From Devosia sp. (GTDB lineage Bacteria > Pseudomonadota > Alphaproteobacteria > Rhizobiales > Devosiaceae): 14,373 bases of DNA. How positions within the stretch are numbered: the first letter of the stretch is position 1; every line of letters starts with the position of its first letter. This document shows, piece after piece, positions 13,505 through 14,373 of the stretch. Below the pieces are notes generated by a model. That model worked only from the letters and a program-made list of their open reading frames with translations, made no database searches and was not told the origin of the DNA. The translations under genes were made by a program, and so were the position numbers. Where the stretch lies: the NCBI GenBank assembly GCA_011322005.1, contig DROE01000238.1, positions 1 to 14,373 of the forward strand, in the 5' to 3' direction.

Positions 13505-14373
13505 TGGATGGCCTCGCCGGGATTTTGCCCCCCAAGGGCGCTGGTGCGCGCTGCGGCCAGCAATGTTTCCATGTCGCTGATGGCTTGGAACTGGCGGGCA
13601 AGGTCAGCAATGACAAGCTGCATGGGTTGGGGCAGTTGCCTTATCGCTGTGCTGGCCGCGGCAAAATCAAAGCGGTTGACCGCGGCTTCGGCATTGGCGA
13701 CCAGCGCCTCGATATCGGTGCCTGCCGTCTCGCCGGTGGGACGCAGGGCAAGAAGTGACTTGACGCGTTCCCAGAGATTGTTTTGCCAGCCCGCATCAGG
13801 GTCGATGGGCCTGGCGGCGAGCAGGCCGGGCAGGGCGGCGTTGAACCGGGTCACCAGTTCGGGGGGCCTGAGCAGGCCCTTTGCAGCGGTTTCGCCAAGG
13901 GAAGGGGGAATATCAAGGTCGGGCAGAATAGTTGCAAGGGCCTGCAATTCCCTTGCAAAGGGGCGCCCGTTATCCAGTGCTGCGTCGAGCCCCATCAGGG
14001 CCAGCGGGATTTGCACGGCAGAGGGCGCAATGGCGACCGGGGCGGGTGCGGCGGCCTCGGATTGCACAAGGGCTGCAAGGCGGGTGAGTTCTTCGGCGTT
14101 GCCTTGAGCCAGCGCCCGGGCCTGCGCGGAAATTTCGGTGGCGGAAGAGGCTGCCTGCCGGATTTGCTCGATTTCAGCAGCAAGAGCATCGCGCCCTTCC
14201 TTCAGTGTTTCAAGCTGGGCCAGGGCGGCGCGGGTCTGGGCCAGTTCATCGGCGAATATTTGCGCATCATCGGTGGAGGCACCCGCTGCAATGGCTTCAA
14301 GGCGGGCGCCAAGTTCGGCAATTTGTTGCTCAAGCGCAGAAGGGTCAAACGGTGCTGGCGGCTCAGGCTGAGG
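13501..14373 (-). CDS. mitofilin/Mic60-like inner-membrane protein (partial, 5' end missing)
   Basis: The last 290 residues of a protein enter from the right edge in an uninterrupted frame. The visible part begins with a Pro-rich linker and a heptad-rich coiled coil (about the first 100 residues, Ala/Glu/Gln-rich). An Ala/Pro hinge follows, and then a helical C-terminal domain with WERVKSLLALRPTG, followed by a helical region ending in GQNPGEAIQ. This layout, with the membrane helix expected farther upstream, is that of alphaproteobacterial Mic60 homologues (COG4223), which shape intracytoplasmic membranes and are typically encoded beside hemY. The stop overlaps the hemY GTG start. The N-terminal membrane segment lies outside the window, so the call rests on the C-terminal part and the neighbour. 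Confidence 0.78.
   Translation of the reverse strand, partial: PQPEPPAPFDPSALEQQIAELGARLEAIAAGASTDDAQIFADELAQTRAALAQLETLKEGRDALAAEIEQIRQAASSATEISAQARALAQGNAEELTRLAALVQSEAAAPAPVAIAPSAVQIPLALMGLDAALDNGRPFARELQALATILPDLDIPPSLGETAAKGLLRPPELVTRFNAALPGLLAARPIDPDAGWQNNLWERVKSLLALRPTGETAGTDIEALVANAEAAVNRFDFAAASTAIRQLPQPMQLVIADLARQFQAISDMETLLAAARTSALGGQNPGEAIQ

Noticed and set aside
13391..14107. A 238-codon plus-strand frame over hemY and the Mic60-like gene
   Set aside because: It is antisense to two supported genes with coupled start and stop, and its Ser/Ala/Arg-rich translation looks like a complement artefact.

Overview
The window reads as chromosomal DNA of a sulfur-oxidising alphaproteobacterium, probably of the Hyphomicrobiales (Rhizobiales). 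Two things point there. First, the right end carries hemY next to a mitofilin/Mic60-like gene, an arrangement typical of Alphaproteobacteria. Second, the left end matches the sHdr-LbpA gene clusters known from Hyphomicrobium-type sulfur oxidisers. The DNA is GC-rich and tightly packed, and I see no mobile element, integrase, rRNA or CRISPR array.

Positions 1-3702 (plus strand) hold the distal part of a sulfur-oxidising heterodisulfide-reductase-like (sHdr) cluster. In order these are the 3' end of an unidentified gene, shdrC2, shdrB2, a small unknown helical protein, the lipoate-binding protein gene lbpA, a dsrE2-type gene and tusA. The genes from the left edge to the unknown protein overlap at start/stop codons and so are probably translationally coupled. 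The proximal genes (shdrC1, B1, A) should lie to the left, outside the window. A convergent ArsR-family regulator (3749-4078, minus) follows. It has the Cys42/Cys108 pair expected of a persulfide-sensing repressor of the SqrR/BigR/SoxR/sHdrR type.

Positions 4242-6972 hold an amidase-signature enzyme, a structured leader with partial resemblance to a cobalamin riboswitch, a possible small secreted Cys-containing protein, and a Tat-exported L,D-transpeptidase ending at a clear intrinsic terminator (7016-7047). None of these has an obvious role in sulfur oxidation.

Positions 7230-11694 encode a three-gene, translationally coupled molybdenum enzyme best called SoeABC, the cytoplasmic membrane-bound sulfite:quinone oxidoreductase. 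The inferred route is TusA/DsrE-type carriers bringing sulfane sulfur to the sHdr complex, oxidation there with LbpA to sulfite in the cytoplasm, and oxidation of sulfite to sulfate by SoeABC with electrons passing to quinone. Everything except the first sHdr genes and the LbpA lipoylation machinery is in this window.

Positions 11831-14373 (minus strand) hold tRNA-Thr(CGT), hemY and the 3' part of the Mic60-like gene, which runs off the right edge. This is an ordinary housekeeping neighbourhood.
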